Shown: one piece after another, positions 1 to 8,847 of the stretch | Layout: each line of letters starts with the position of its first letter | Numbering within the stretch: the first letter of the stretch is position 1 | Notes under the pieces: generated by a model | Told to the model about the DNA's origin: nothing | Database searches by the model: none | Seen by the model: only the letters and a program-made list of their open reading frames with translations | Assembly (NCBI RefSeq): GCF_005938625.1 | Contig: NZ_VCNJ01000008.1 | Location: forward strand, 124,001 to 188,000 | Length of the DNA stretch: 64,000 nucleotides | Source: Pseudomonas fluorescens | GTDB lineage: Bacteria; Pseudomonadota; Gammaproteobacteria; Pseudomonadales; Pseudomonadaceae | Reading direction: 5' to 3' | Translations under genes and position numbers: made by a program

Positions 1-1
1 A

Positions 2-1702
2 AGGGATGCTCTTAAGCTTATTTTATCAGAAATTTGTTCGAATAAGTTCGCGGTTGAGGCGGTATATGGCTGGCGGAAGCGGCTATCGCTTTACTGCCTA
101 AACCTTACCCTCCAGACGAGTGCCGCCCAAATTGAGAGCACGCTTAAAAAATTCCCTGAGCTAAACAGTATTACACCAGACCAAGTTGAAAACAACACGC
201 TCGACATTCCGCTGGAAATGATCCCGCGCGTTCGCGCAGCCTTATACCTGAATGGTATGTATGGGCACTCTGAAAAGGGCTACACCGCCAACTCTGTAAA
301 AATCTCTAAAACAATCTATCGCGACACGTTGAAAGGCTGCAACGAAGTAAAACCCGCCATCGAAATACTTACCGTCAAAGAGGATGATTATTTTACTAGA
401 GAGCTGCTCCCAATAGCGGTTACTACTGGCAAACGAGAGACGATAGGTGATGCCGGCTTCTACGAATACAGGAAGATTCTTTATAGCCTGGGTAACCTTC
501 ATGAGGTAGGACTGCCTGCACCGTCGGTAGATGACCTTGCCTCAGTGAAGAGATTCATGCTGGAGACAGGTAAGCTAGGTAGGTTTAGGACACTTCCTTC
601 GCGCGTGGTATTCGGCGCCGTAAGGAATGCAATTGAATTTCATTTAAAACATGGCAAAACGCTGATTGATGGATTATGCAAAGTAGCACTTCACTGCAAA
701 CTTAAGGGCATATCTACTAGCGAACTCAAAGATCGCTTATTACAACGCATTATTGGTGAAGACCTTCGAAAGCTCGGGGTTAAGCGCCTTGGGCTGTCTC
801 GACGGGTAGTCGGTACTGACTACGCGAGGCGTATAAAGGCTCCGCTCTCTGAGTATTACCCAGACCTTCGGGCCAACAAGGGCCTATTTGAACTCGTCAG
901 AGTGTATATTGGGAGCGCCCAGATCGTTACCGGAGCTCTAATGGGCCGTCGAGTTGGAGAGCTTCAGGAGCTTCATGCGTCCAATTGCCTCGATGTCTCT
1001 GAGCAATGGCTTGTATTCCAAAATCGGAAAAGCACTCAGAACTTATTCGGAATTCGCCAAGTAGAGGTCAGGCCTATTGAGCCCATTGCGGTTCAAATGA
1101 TTAAAAATCTTGTTCGGATGCAAAAAATCCTTAAACGGCTGGGCTATATTGATGAGCTCACGGAAATTTTCTGCGCCCCCTCCATTCATGGTGGACTTTC
1201 ACTCACTAGCGCTCAAGCATACAACTACAATCAAAATCTCGACTTCTTCTGTGATTACTTTGAAACCGAAACCAATGATGATGGCAAGCGCTATTATATT
1301 CGCCAACATCAGCTAAGGCGCTTTTTCGCGATGTTATTCTTCTACTCCAGCAGTTTCGGCGGTCTTGAAACCTTGCAATGGATGCTTGGGCATACTGACG
1401 TCGAACATGTATGGAATTACATCACCGAAGCAATGGACGGAGCAACTCTTGCAGGCGCTAAAGTCCAATATGTCGCTGAGGCCCTGCACAGTGGCGATAT
1501 TGAAAGCTTCGAGAGCCTCGCTGCCTTGGTAGCCGCTCGTTATGGCACCGAAGACTTCACTGTCGTAGATACAAACGAGCTGGAGGACTACCTCGCAGAT
1601 CTGATGGAGGAAGGTGCAATTACCATCGAGCCCGAATTCTTCGAAGATGACGATGGTCAACGTTTTAAAGTAATCGCAAAAGTCACGGGAGTTGATGCAT
1701 GA
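2..1702 (+). CDS. Tyrosine recombinase/integrase, 5'-truncated by window edge
   Basis: The reading frame is open from base 2 with no stop, so the gene begins left of the window; the first in-frame ATG at 218 is probably internal. Counting from that ATG, the C-terminal half carries a tyrosine-recombinase active site: Arg in TGALMGRRVGEL (about residue 244), HQLR (364-367), GHTD (391-394) and a candidate nucleophile Tyr401 in HVWNY. It would cut and rejoin DNA during integration and excision of the island. It overlaps the next gene by 4 bp (ATGA), so the two are translationally coupled. It is the large first member of a three-gene recombinase operon and resembles GmtZ of Gamma-Mobile-Trio elements or one of the GInt integrases. 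The fold is clear; the exact family name is inference. Confidence 0.8.
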   Translation, partial: RDALKLILSEICSNKFAVEAVYGWRKRLSLYCLNLTLQTSAAQIESTLKKFPELNSITPDQVENNTLDIPLEMIPRVRAALYLNGMYGHSEKGYTANSVKISKTIYRDTLKGCNEVKPAIEILTVKEDDYFTRELLPIAVTTGKRETIGDAGFYEYRKILYSLGNLHEVGLPAPSVDDLASVKRFMLETGKLGRFRTLPSRVVFGAVRNAIEFHLKHGKTLIDGLCKVALHCKLKGISTSELKDRLLQRIIGEDLRKLGVKRLGLSRRVVGTDYARRIKAPLSEYYPDLRANKGLFELVRVYIGSAQIVTGALMGRRVGELQELHASNCLDVSEQWLVFQNRKSTQNLFGIRQVEVRPIEPIAVQMIKNLVRMQKILKRLGYIDELTEIFCAPSIHGGLSLTSAQAYNYNQNLDFFCDYFETETNDDGKRYYIRQHQLRRFFAMLFFYSSSFGGLETLQWMLGHTDVEHVWNYITEAMDGATLAGAKVQYVAEALHSGDIESFESLAALVAARYGTEDFTVVDTNELEDYLADLMEEGAITIEPEFFEDDDGQRFKVIAKVTGVDA

Positions 1703-2301
1703 AGAAGGTTGATGCTCGCGTGGAGCGAAACACCTTGGCACTTAATACACTTATGGAGCTTCTTCACCAAGTCCATAAGTCACCCGAGAGCTTCAAGGGC
1801 AATAAAGAACTGATTCAAGCGCTCAAGAGCCAAGGAGCGACGGCAAGCCTGGACATCAGCTTCAAGGTGGGAGAGACCGCCAAGACGACCTCACCCATGA
1901 GCTTGAATACGCTCAAGACTTATGCCGAGCGGAACATCCCGACAGGATTCGATGGGTTTAACAGGCTTCGGGGTTCGGCTCTGGAGGCAGTGGAAGCTGC
2001 CGAGCGTAGGGAACAACGATCAAATAAGCGGACTAAGGTAGGGTTAACCCTGCGCGCTGAGGAGCTTGAGCACAAGCTCTCTGCGCTCCAAAAGACGAAC
2101 ATGGTGTTGTTGCAGGCCCTTAATCGCGCCCTTGATGACATAAAAAGTGTTCGAGACGCATCCAGCACTGGCGTTAGGGCGCTTCGTGCGACAGAGGCAA
2201 TTAAGGCCCTGTCAGCAATCACGTCGCTCAATGCCCCGCCATTTAACAGGCTAACAAATCCAGATGAGAAAGCCGTCATCAACCTTGACGAGTATCGATG
2301 A
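1699..2301 (+). CDS. Small helical accessory protein of the recombinase operon (GmtX/TnpC/GinD-like)
   Basis: This 200-residue protein is predicted to be almost entirely helical. It is rich in Leu, Glu, Lys and Arg, and a coiled-coil-like stretch spans residues 110-155 (LEHKLSALQ...ALNRALDDI). There is no catalytic motif. It overlaps the upstream integrase by 4 bp and the downstream recombinase by 4 bp, so all three are made together. Position and size fit the small accessory partners of multi-recombinase elements: GmtX in Gamma-Mobile-Trio systems, GinD in GInts, TnpC in Tn554. By analogy it would help assemble the synaptic complex. Assignment rests on context, not on recognised sequence motifs. 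Confidence 0.6.
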   Translation: MKKVDARVERNTLALNTLMELLHQVHKSPESFKGNKELIQALKSQGATASLDISFKVGETAKTTSPMSLNTLKTYAERNIPTGFDGFNRLRGSALEAVEAAERREQRSNKRTKVGLTLRAEELEHKLSALQKTNMVLLQALNRALDDIKSVRDASSTGVRALRATEAIKALSAITSLNAPPFNRLTNPDEKAVINLDEYR

Positions 2302-3725
2302 TGAAGAAAGAAACCTCTCATCAGCTTTACTCGCTCATTGATGAGTTAACACTTTTCTCACATATGGCGTTAGGAAGAACTGAAACCAATACATTTAACA
2401 ACATCCCGTTTATGACATGGCCAGACGGATCGCCATGTATCCCAGCGAATCTCTACATACTGTCTTTGCTTGAACGTGCAGGTCGTGGTGGTAACCGTGG
2501 CCTATCTACTCGAGGTTCTAAGGGCGGTTCACTTGGTGAATACGCTTCTAAAATAGGACAGTTAATCCGCTACTGCTATTATAAAAATATCGACCTCATG
2601 CATCTAACAGATTCGACTTTCACGACTTTCATCGGTTCATTGAGAGACGAGAAATCTCCTATTTACCCAACCTCCAAGAAAAAATCTGAACCTACCATTT
2701 TAGCGATTGGCCGCATTTGTTTGACCTTTCTAGAGTTTGTAGGGCGACTCAATGGCAATCCGGAATTCGTTGCAAAGGGCGGTACAATTCGAGTAACCCA
2801 TGAGACTTACACCATTACCTCCCGCAATGGTCGAAGCGTTAAGAGAACCTACATTCACCATCATTCTCTTAGCCTTGGGGGACGGACGCGAAGTGTATTC
2901 CCGATTACTGATGCCAACATCAAGAAACTCACCGATGCTGTTGACACATTGCCTAGCTCTCGATTCGTTAAAATCAGACGGAAGGTTATGCTTCTGCTCT
3001 TGGAGCTCACGGGTGCAAGGCGAGGAGAAATTTCAAGAATCCGGGTCGAGGATATCCTGAATGCATTCCATTCGGATGAGCCGATGCTTCGCTTGGAGAC
3101 CTGGAAGCAGGGAGCTTCAAGCGAACGGATGATTCCGATTCATAAGATGATCCTCAAGGATGTCAACACCTTCATCGATATGCAGCGCAGGAAGGTTGCC
3201 AAGAAATTCAAAACTGGCAAGAACGACGGCTTCCTATTTATAGGTGAAACAACAGGTGAAGGCCTTTCACCGGATACAATCACCTCTGAGATCACTGCCC
3301 TCAAAACAGCAGCAGGCATTAAAGAGAGGATCTCTCCACATATGTTCAGGCATGCATTCATCACTAAAAAATTCGTGAGAATGATCAAAGAACATGAGAT
3401 GACAAACTCCGACCAATTCCGACGAGCGCTCCTCGACGTCAAGGGCTTTATCGCCGAAGTCATGATGTGGACAGGACATAAATCGCCTGAGTCAGTAGAA
3501 CGTTACATACACTTGGCCTTTAAGGAAATTACCGGCTATTCCGCAACTGTTACCTCGGTACACCTCACAAGTGCCATGGAGCTGTTTGATCGTAAGCAGC
3601 GGCAACTTGTAGAGCGGTTAAAAACTGATTTGACTGTTGAGGAATATGAGGCTGAGTTGTTGGAGCTGCAGCGCTTGAGAGATGAGGACTTTGAGATTGC
3701 ACGCAAGCTTACTCCGGCCCCCTGA
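2298..3725 (+). CDS. Tyrosine recombinase (GmtY-like), last gene of the trio
   Basis: This 475-residue site-specific recombinase has a complete active-site constellation: Arg241/242 in LTGARRGEISRI, HMFRH (His348, Arg351, His352), the GHKS box with His394, and nucleophile Tyr403 in VERYIHL. The N-terminal 220 residues would be the core-binding/SAM-like domain. The C-terminal 60 residues are charged and helical. The start ATG overlaps the previous stop. It is the best candidate for the catalytic recombinase of the island, and it ends only 12 bp before a pair of palindromes (3738-3804) that could be its site. Resemblance to GmtY is by operon layout; the recombinase fold itself is secure. Confidence 0.85.
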   Translation: MMKKETSHQLYSLIDELTLFSHMALGRTETNTFNNIPFMTWPDGSPCIPANLYILSLLERAGRGGNRGLSTRGSKGGSLGEYASKIGQLIRYCYYKNIDLMHLTDSTFTTFIGSLRDEKSPIYPTSKKKSEPTILAIGRICLTFLEFVGRLNGNPEFVAKGGTIRVTHETYTITSRNGRSVKRTYIHHHSLSLGGRTRSVFPITDANIKKLTDAVDTLPSSRFVKIRRKVMLLLLELTGARRGEISRIRVEDILNAFHSDEPMLRLETWKQGASSERMIPIHKMILKDVNTFIDMQRRKVAKKFKTGKNDGFLFIGETTGEGLSPDTITSEITALKTAAGIKERISPHMFRHAFITKKFVRMIKEHEMTNSDQFRRALLDVKGFIAEVMMWTGHKSPESVERYIHLAFKEITGYSATVTSVHLTSAMELFDRKQRQLVERLKTDLTVEEYEAELLELQRLRDEDFEIARKLTPAP

Positions 3726-3737
3726 TACAGCGATCCA

Positions 3738-3804
3738 CTTAGTGCCCCCGTTTGGGAACATTACGGTGAAAAAATGGCTTAATGTGCCGTTTTGGGGGCG
3801 TTAC
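3738..3804. repeat. Tandem-palindrome site, copy 1 (candidate recombination site)
   Basis: Two imperfect inverted repeats, 3739-3763 and 3779-3804, start 40 bp apart with a conserved A-rich AAAAAATGG linker. Half-sites are of the type TAATGTGCC ... GGGnACATTA with a spacer of about 5 bp. The same arrangement recurs at 13661 and 28388. It lies right after the recombinase stop codon, where element-borne att or accessory sites often lie. It has no T-tract, so it is not a typical terminator. Confidence 0.6.
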
Positions 3805-3805
3805 G

Positions 3806-3938
3806 CCAAGCGTTTTTTGGCTTGCCCCCTTCGGGGACGGCTCTCGTGAACCAAACCCTGGCTGCGCCCGGTTTTGGCCCCGGCGGGCTTCCATCCTCAA
3901 GTCTCTGGCCCATCCTGGGCCAGCGCGCTCCGCTTACG
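3806..3938 (+). repeat. Multi-hairpin dispersed repeat, copy 1
   Basis: This non-coding block is full of small stem-loops: CCCC-TTC-GGGG near 3825, an outer CCAAA/TTTGG stem around 3850-3877, GCCC-CGGC-GGGC near 3880, and CTGGCCCA-TCC-TGGGCCAG at 3905-3923. It ends in the conserved GCGCGCTCCGCTTA. Copies lie at 9851 (same strand), 49051 and 50262 (opposite strand). Stems are kept while their sequences change. Confidence 0.75.
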
Positions 3939-4181
3939 GTCGTGAGAGATACCCGAACAACCCTCCACAACCTAGCGATGCCCTTCCCGCAGGCTATTGC
4001 GCAGGTAATTTGCCTGACCTATGATCAGGCCAGGCGGTGATGGTCGCCTGGCGCCTGTTTCGCGAAGCAATAGCCCATCGTAGATGCACCCCACGTTTTA
4101 CATCGGCATGTCCCTACCCAGACGCTGCCCGGTGAACAGGCAATCGGTAACCAAAGCGTTGATGGTTTTGGAGACATTGCT

Positions 4182-5549
4182 ATGTCTGATTTTTCCCCTC
4201 TCAGCATTTTCAAATCGCAAGCCAAGCAGCATAGTCGCCAGCACGACATGAAGCTTTCTGCTGCCCAAGAATCGCTTGCGCGCCAGGCAGGGTTCGAGGA
4301 GTACCACGAGCTCGTCGTTGTGGCCCAGCGAACCCCTACGGACGCTCGTTTGATGCTCGCCGCCTTTGGCGTGCGTGACTTTAAGGACGCGATCCACGAG
4401 GACGATGTTTTCTCCGAACTGGATCAAGAGCTAGAGCAGGCGCTCTCCCGCGCCATGGCCGAGACCAACACAAGTCAGTTTTCCATCAGCGACAGCAAGG
4501 TGGAATCAGCCGCTTACAACGAGGCGACTGGGGCGCTCACGTTGGGCATATCGATTCCCTACGAAAGGCAGCAGGATCCCGAGCGGGTTTACTACGGCAG
4601 GGCATTCTTCCTCCAGGCGGTTACTGAGCTGATTCGACGTGACGGCAAGTGGTCGCTTGGTAAAGACGGTTTTTCCATCACCAGTAGCGAGTCGGATATC
4701 GCCGCCCATCGGCGTGCCCTAATAACGAATGAGACCAGAAACATGTATCAGAAAGACCACTCCCCCCATGAAAAGCCAATCGAAAAGCTAAACGAAGATG
4801 GGAAGCGTGTAAAAAACCCGAACGAAATTACGGTCAATCAACACGTCATCCCCCAAGCGCATTTGAAGCAATGGTTAGGCGGTGAAGACCTGCTTACGGT
4901 CATCGATAAATCGAGTGGCAAGGCCTTGAAGCGCGCACCTAAGAACTCGTTTGTTGTCGCCCGTCTTTGGGATCAGCCTACTGAGCAAGGCATGATCAAA
5001 ACGAACGAGGACAATTATCAGCAGCAGCTGACGTTACTCGCAGAGACCGGAAGCATCGCTCGCTCCCCCTGGATCACAGAATACTTCGTGATGTTGGCAG
5101 CACGGGCCTATTTTGCAGCCAAAGAAAGACCACTTTACGACTCCATCATGGAACCCCCGTCCTGGGCGCCTTCTCAGGCGGAGCTTGAAGAGGATGAAGT
5201 GGAGCAAGTGCATGATACCGTCCGAATTTACAGGGGCGCTGGAAACCCACATGCCACAGCCCGCACGGTTGTGAGCATGGCACTCACATCGTTCTTCATC
5301 AGAGGCCGGGTGCTGATTGAGGACACTGTATGGGTGCCCTTCACAACGACGGGGGAGAAGTTCATCCTCCCCGACTCGAACGTAGCGCTGTACGAGAAAC
5401 GTTTTCTAGCACTGCCCGTGAGCCCGGAACTCGTGTTGCTTGACGAGAAGCTACTTGCCGGGCTCCAAGAGGCCGGCCAACTCACGCCGGAATACCTCAA
5501 CAAGCGCTTTTTGGAGTCATCGGTTCGCTACTACGTTGCCCCCAAGTAA
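4182..5549 (+). CDS. DUF4238-like protein with N-terminal Glyoxalase_8-like domain
   Basis: This 455-residue protein starts behind a GGAG ribosome-binding site. The first 45 residues (SQAKQHSRQH...LSAAQESLARQAGFEEYHEL) follow the pattern of the small helical PF20066 (Glyoxalase_8) domain found at the front of many plasmid and island proteins. From about residue 220 the motif NQHVIPQAHLKQWLG and the later helical region resemble DUF4238, a family common in accessory DNA and suspected in defence. The middle part (60-200) is unassigned. It is the first cargo gene after the recombinase trio and is flanked by a multi-hairpin repeat. The DUF4238 call is by eye. Confidence 0.6.
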   Translation: MSDFSPLSIFKSQAKQHSRQHDMKLSAAQESLARQAGFEEYHELVVVAQRTPTDARLMLAAFGVRDFKDAIHEDDVFSELDQELEQALSRAMAETNTSQFSISDSKVESAAYNEATGALTLGISIPYERQQDPERVYYGRAFFLQAVTELIRRDGKWSLGKDGFSITSSESDIAAHRRALITNETRNMYQKDHSPHEKPIEKLNEDGKRVKNPNEITVNQHVIPQAHLKQWLGGEDLLTVIDKSSGKALKRAPKNSFVVARLWDQPTEQGMIKTNEDNYQQQLTLLAETGSIARSPWITEYFVMLAARAYFAAKERPLYDSIMEPPSWAPSQAELEEDEVEQVHDTVRIYRGAGNPHATARTVVSMALTSFFIRGRVLIEDTVWVPFTTTGEKFILPDSNVALYEKRFLALPVSPELVLLDEKLLAGLQEAGQLTPEYLNKRFLESSVRYYVAPK

Positions 5550-5617
5550 ACTCTGCTCAAGGCATGCACGCTTCGCCCACAGCCAGAACAAATACGCTCT
5601 GGCTGCTTTCAGGGTAG

Positions 5618-6529
5618 TCAGGCTGGGTGGAAGATGTATACCTGCTTGCGCCTTCCGTACACCGCAATCTGGAGCACTTCATTTCCAGCGCTGGCAGCCT
5701 CAGTCACCTTGATGAGCTTGGCCATGCTGTTGACCGTGCTGGTCTTGCACTGGTATTTGAAGCGCTCGATCTCGGCTATGGAGCAGGCTCGATAAGCGGT
5801 TCGGATCACGCCGCTTTTCTCGAGGAGGTCGATTTTTTCTGGCGATATCCAGGAAATCAGATCGGTAATTTTGTCGATCTTCTCGTGGAGGTGAGCTACA
5901 GCCTGCTGTTCATTGGTGACGTTGAAGCGCTTCCACGCGGGTTCATAGTGGAACACCCTATTTCGGAACTTCCTTACCAATGCAACCTGATCCCTACATC
6001 CGGCCAGCATTGCACCCGCCTGACTTGTTGGCCACTGCCCCTTGAAAACCCGTCCCAGATTTTTTGGCCATATGAGGTTGTTGCCCATGTATTCATCGTC
6101 CAAAACGAATTCCCACGTGGAAAACTCTGTTTTGGATACGACCTCTTGGTGATCTGGTGGCCCGCTTACCTGGCGACCTTTACGCTCATACCAAGCAGTG
6201 CTGTAGGCTGACCCAAAATTTTTTGTGAGCTTACCGACCGCATCGGGCACCAGCCCACCGGGGGTAAAGCTTTTGTACTTGAGTTTTTTTGCCTTCCACC
6301 AAAATTTCCCGAGATCAGCAGTCAGAGCCGCGTCAATCGAGTTCCGCAACGTAACCTCTGCCGCGCTGAGCAGGGGGTAGAGAACGCCACAAACGTGCGA
6401 GTTCCACAGGTAGGCACCCACTAACTCAGCATCATTGCTGGTCGAAAATACCTTGCTGTAGCTGGCGATTCGGTGGGAACTAATGAGCTCGTCGATCAAC
6501 AGGGGTCTATACTGGATGGTGTGCGGCAT
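5618..6529 (-). CDS. Abi family protein (Abi_2/HEPN-type, candidate abortive infection)
   Basis: This 303-residue protein resembles the Abi_2 family. Residues 10-75 carry the RIASYSKVF ... LRNSIDAAL region, and residues 187-196 (KFRNRVFHYEP) contain RN-x3-H, the HEPN ribonuclease signature. Such proteins are usually RNA-cleaving toxins that stop phage growth by shutting down the host. I chose the ATG at 6529 because AAAGGAA lies 8 bases upstream; the frame is open further upstream to 6616 without a ribosome-binding site. It stands alone, with no obvious antitoxin beside it. It converges with the upstream DUF4238-like gene. Confidence 0.65.
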   Translation of the reverse strand: MPHTIQYRPLLIDELISSHRIASYSKVFSTSNDAELVGAYLWNSHVCGVLYPLLSAAEVTLRNSIDAALTADLGKFWWKAKKLKYKSFTPGGLVPDAVGKLTKNFGSAYSTAWYERKGRQVSGPPDHQEVVSKTEFSTWEFVLDDEYMGNNLIWPKNLGRVFKGQWPTSQAGAMLAGCRDQVALVRKFRNRVFHYEPAWKRFNVTNEQQAVAHLHEKIDKITDLISWISPEKIDLLEKSGVIRTAYRACSIAEIERFKYQCKTSTVNSMAKLIKVTEAASAGNEVLQIAVYGRRKQVYIFHPA

Positions 6530-6660
6530 GCTCAGCTTCCTTTCGGCAAGGCGCCTGTATAGATTGTGGTTGACATAGGTGTCAACCACTCGTAGGATTA
6601 ATGCACAGGTTGGCACTGAGCTCCAATGAGCGAAAGCTTACGACTCTTTGCAAAGACCAC

Positions 6661-6695
6661 GAAAAACCCGCCCCGGCCTTGAGCCGGGGTTTTCG
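6661..6695. terminator. Bidirectional rho-independent-type terminator
   Basis: The CCCCGGC-CTTGA-GCCGGGG stem-loop is flanked by AAAAA on the left and TTTT on the right, so it can act on both strands. It lies between the start of the leftward Abi gene (6529) and the rightward membrane gene (6859), with no gene of its own. It may insulate the two, or end a small untranslated RNA. Confidence 0.7.
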
Positions 6696-6858
6696 TTTCT
6701 GGGCGATACATAACCTCGTCCTCTCCCCCCATCTCCTGCCTCCTCCTGGCGATTTGTTCTTCTCCTGCGCCTCCACACGCGACGCCCGTTTCCTGCGCAT
6801 CAGCCGCTGAGCTACCATCGAGATACACCTGATCAGCCAAGTTCCAGGGAGGACACAC

Positions 6859-7407
6859 ATGCCGAACGTTTGGTCGAAGCTGCTAGAGATCATTGGCGCT
6901 TGGATTAGCCTGGCAATCGGACTGTTCCTGATGCCGCTCTTCTTCCTGCCCACCTTTCTGTTCGGCTGGATCGTGTGGGACTGGGCTTCGCCGGCAACTA
7001 TCTATTCGCTCCTCTACGACAAGGCCTTCATTACCATCATCGGGGTGGCCTTGCTGCTTATCCTCGTCTGGACTGAAGGCTTCAAAGCGTCTTTGGCTGA
7101 AGCGCCCTTCCTAGCTAACGTTAAGGCAACCGGCACGGCTCCCGGCTGGCTCTGGCGGATATTTCTCTACCGGAACAGCAAGCTCGCTCAGGCGTACAGG
7201 AACATCGACGACTTCGAGCAATACCTTTTACAGGCTGACCCAGACCTCTACAGGCATCATACCCTGGCCATGTCCTTCCTCCCTGCCTGGCTCGGAGAAT
7301 ATGTAAGTGGCCACACCCGGCACGGACATATTCGCTATACGCGAAATGGGCCAGTGAACGTCAGGTCGCACTATGTCATTGGCCATTTCAGGTCAAGACA
7401 TCGATGA
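6859..7407 (+). CDS. Predicted inner-membrane protein, unknown function
   Basis: This 182-residue protein has two strong hydrophobic segments (about 8-40 and 58-73), followed by a roughly 110-residue cytosolic tail with a His/Arg-rich end (HTRHGHIRYTRNG). A GGGAGG ribosome-binding site sits 7 bases before the ATG. No family was recognised. It stands before a papain-fold-like gene with a 65 bp gap, so they may form a unit, but the drop in GC between the two argues for separate origins. Confidence 0.6.
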   Translation: MPNVWSKLLEIIGAWISLAIGLFLMPLFFLPTFLFGWIVWDWASPATIYSLLYDKAFITIIGVALLLILVWTEGFKASLAEAPFLANVKATGTAPGWLWRIFLYRNSKLAQAYRNIDDFEQYLLQADPDLYRHHTLAMSFLPAWLGEYVSGHTRHGHIRYTRNGPVNVRSHYVIGHFRSRHR

Positions 7408-7472
7408 GGCACGGCAGTCCAGACCGATATGATTGGCCAATGTTTTCACCACATGTGGATTAAAAGGATTTT

Positions 7473-8591
7473 TTGATGCCTGCTCGAAAATACATACTTG
7501 AACGCTCACTGCTTGAGCCTGCTGACATCATCCTTACAGGCGACAAGGGCGGGGTAAGTCTCTCAGTAAGGGCAGCCACGATAAGCAGATATTCACATGC
7601 TGCCATTTATGTCGGAGACACTACTATCGAAGCTACGATGGCTGGCGTTTTCTCAAAAAATCCCCAACGCCTGATATTCGGCAGACCTACGGATGTACTG
7701 GTTTTACGTGCGAAACGCCCGCTATCTGAGCTTGAGGTTCGCGCAATTTGCTCCTATGCCCAGTCAAAAGTTGGAAGCCTCTACGCCCTCAATGAAGCGA
7801 TTACCATCAGGCTGAGGACGCTGTTAAGACATCAAGATTCAAAGCAACAGTTCTGCTCAAGGTTGGTTGCGAAATCTTATGAGCATGGTGAATTTGATTT
7901 GATGAACTTGAGAAATCCTGCATTCTGCACGCCCAAACAATTGGCGCTATGTAAAGCGTTCGAGCCGGTTAAAGGGGTTGTCAGGCCTGCTAGCGAGGTG
8001 GAGATTAAATTTGCAGAAAGCGATGATCCGGCCCAAGAAAATCTTCGCAGGCTTTATGACTGGCTTAATAAAGTAAGAGAGTTAGTCAGCCAGCAGAAAG
8101 AACTAAATGGGAAATGGGATATTCAATCTCAGCATGAAGTGGATGGTTTTCTTTTAGCACACCCTGAATATGACATTCAAATATCCAGCTACGTGGAGAG
8201 CAGCGGGTATTTAGAGTTCTACACCATTGAGTCGCGCCAGAATCCCTACCGCTACAAAGTCGAACTATTCATGAATCTACTTTCCCAGATCGAAGATCAA
8301 GACGAATTCATCGACGCCGAACTATCCAAAGAGACAAGCATCTTCCAGCGCTTCGCCACAATGCAGAACTACTATGCTGAGCAATACGAAACTAAAAAAC
8401 TAAAGTTCTTTAAGCTGCAGATACAGCTTTATAATAACATGCTGTCAGAAATACTTGTTCGCGTATCTGTTGTACGAGAGGCCCTTATAGAGCTTGGGTT
8501 AATTGATGAGGCTGAAAGCCTTAAAGCATCGATTGATGCCGTAGCATCAGTAGTCCGAGAGGGGCACGAGGCTCTCAGGGGCGCCAGCTGA
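7473..8591 (+). CDS. YiiX/YebB-like NlpC/P60 (permuted papain-fold) protein with C-terminal helical region
   Basis: The first 170 residues match the YiiX/YebB-like permuted NlpC/P60 fold. ADIILTGDKGG opens the domain, SHAAIYVGD supplies the catalytic His, an EA pair follows in TTIEATMAG, and FCSRLVAKSY supplies the likely catalytic Cys. Related enzymes cut amide, ester or acyl bonds. The remaining 200 residues are helical and charged and were not recognised. There is no signal peptide, so it should act in the cytoplasm unless secreted by another route. GC content is clearly lower than that of its neighbours, a sign of separate acquisition. An AAGGA ribosome-binding site supports the start. 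It could be a defence effector or a toxin; the sequence does not decide. Confidence 0.65.
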   Translation: MMPARKYILERSLLEPADIILTGDKGGVSLSVRAATISRYSHAAIYVGDTTIEATMAGVFSKNPQRLIFGRPTDVLVLRAKRPLSELEVRAICSYAQSKVGSLYALNEAITIRLRTLLRHQDSKQQFCSRLVAKSYEHGEFDLMNLRNPAFCTPKQLALCKAFEPVKGVVRPASEVEIKFAESDDPAQENLRRLYDWLNKVRELVSQQKELNGKWDIQSQHEVDGFLLAHPEYDIQISSYVESSGYLEFYTIESRQNPYRYKVELFMNLLSQIEDQDEFIDAELSKETSIFQRFATMQNYYAEQYETKKLKFFKLQIQLYNNMLSEILVRVSVVREALIELGLIDEAESLKASIDAVASVVREGHEALRGAS

Positions 8592-8847
8592 CGTCAAGAC
8601 ATACCTGCTGCAATGAGCATAGGGCGAGGGGTATGCACACGGCCACACCACTGCATGACCTTCCCCCCAACTCACCTGATCCTAGACACTCGCGAAGCCA
8701 AGATGATAGCTTTGCCGCAAATGATCTCCCTGGATCAAACGGTCGGCTCGTGAAGGCTCAAATGCCACAGGTTGCAACACCCTCTTTATCGCACGCATTT
8801 CGACGATAGTCAGCGGGCAGCCGACACCCTGGCACCGGAGAATTGCT

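Noticed and set aside
3738..3804. Tandem palindromes read as ordinary transcription terminators
   Set aside because: Arms are AT-rich at the outer ends, no T-tract follows, and the precise double arrangement with a constant linker recurs in three unrelated contexts.
3806..3938. CRISPR array or classical integron attC for the hairpin repeats
   Set aside because: Copies are kilobases apart with no regular spacers, and the attC end motifs (GTTRRRY/RYYYAAC) are not evident. Only the idea of structure-based recognition is kept as a hypothesis.
3782..4040. Short open frames on both strands across the hairpin repeat (also at 9756-10047, 48849-49148 and 50201-50464)
   Set aside because: They lie within the multi-hairpin repeats, lack ribosome-binding sites, and exist only because GC-rich palindromes contain few stops.
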